Positions 5,549 through 5,622 of a stretch of DNA of 5,622 nt are shown in pieces. The position numbers and the translations under genes are program-made. Every line of letters starts with the position of its first letter. The stretch's first letter is position 1. The stretch is from an uncultured Eubacteriales bacterium (GTDB lineage Bacteria > Bacillota > Clostridia > Oscillospirales > Acutalibacteraceae). The notes under the pieces were generated by a model, which was not told where the DNA came from, ran no database searches, and saw only the letters and a program-made list of their open reading frames with translations. The DNA lies in contig CAJTXF010000112.1 in assembly GCA_910580045.1 (NCBI GenBank), positions 1 to 5,622 on the forward strand, in the 5' to 3' direction.

Positions 5549-5622
5549 GAGAGGCGGACGCCCAGCAGAAGCGTTGGGAGGCTAGGCGTTCCCCCACACT
5601 GCCGCTGACCTCAGAAAACGGG

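Larger units (their letters stand above)
5295..5622. other. Gene-free right end made of palindromic repeats
   Basis: I find no supported gene in these 328 nt. The stretch contains, in order, a two-hairpin palindromic repeat (5321-5370), a small hairpin (5377-5395), a 12-nt imperfect tandem pair beginning CGCCCCCA (5469-5480 and 5481-5492), and a perfect 18-bp inverted repeat (5510-5548). Short minus-strand frames are open across it, but they run through the palindromes and resemble no family I know. It looks like a mosaic intergenic element. Confidence 0.6.

Noticed and set aside
5409..5597. 62-residue open frame on the minus strand in the right-end gap
   Set aside because: It reads straight through the 18-bp palindrome, has no convincing ribosome binding site, and matches no family I recognise. 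Similar frames are often annotated by chance inside repeats.
1..5622. CRISPR array, tRNA, rRNA, phage or transposase genes
   Set aside because: No regularly spaced direct repeats, cloverleaf-like segment, rRNA-like stretch, or mobile-element protein motif was seen on either strand.

Overview
The window is high-GC DNA (roughly 60-65% by eye, codons mostly ending in G or C) with strong AGGAG-type ribosome binding sites, gene families typical of Clostridia, and G/C-rich palindromic intergenic repeats. Together these suggest a Gram-positive anaerobe of the Oscillospiraceae/Flavonifractor-like type. That assignment is inference from style; no rRNA or other marker is present.

Layout, all genes on the + strand. 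Positions 1-36 hold one copy of a palindromic intergenic repeat. Positions 81-1133 encode a radical SAM protein of unknown substrate. After a 41-nt gap that can form alternative hairpins, 1175-2293 encodes a fused HisA-HisI protein. hisE follows (2268-2591, overlapping by 26 nt), then a small degenerate methyltransferase-like protein (2588-3088, overlapping by 4 nt). A hairpin terminator candidate (3095-3120) and a good sigma-A-type promoter (3152-3180) separate this block from a second one: a membrane-anchored DUF218/YdcF-SanA family protein (3213-3992) and, 39 nt later, class I dihydroorotase pyrC (4032-5294). Positions 5295-5622 carry no convincing gene. They are filled by a second, inverted copy of the left-end repeat, further hairpins, and a perfect 18-bp inverted repeat with a 3-nt loop.

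How the genes work together: HisE, HisI and HisA catalyse histidine steps 2, 3 and 4 (PR-ATP to PR-AMP to ProFAR to PRFAR). Here these three consecutive steps are packed into two translationally coupled genes, with two of them in one polypeptide. The other histidine genes are not in the window. PyrC makes dihydroorotate for pyrimidine synthesis and may share a transcript with the DUF218 protein, whose role is likely in the cell envelope. I see no evidence for a defence system, phage, CRISPR array or transposase. The notable items are the HisA-HisI fusion, the end-flanking repeat pair whose stems differ by a compensatory base-pair change, and the long perfect palindrome near the right edge.
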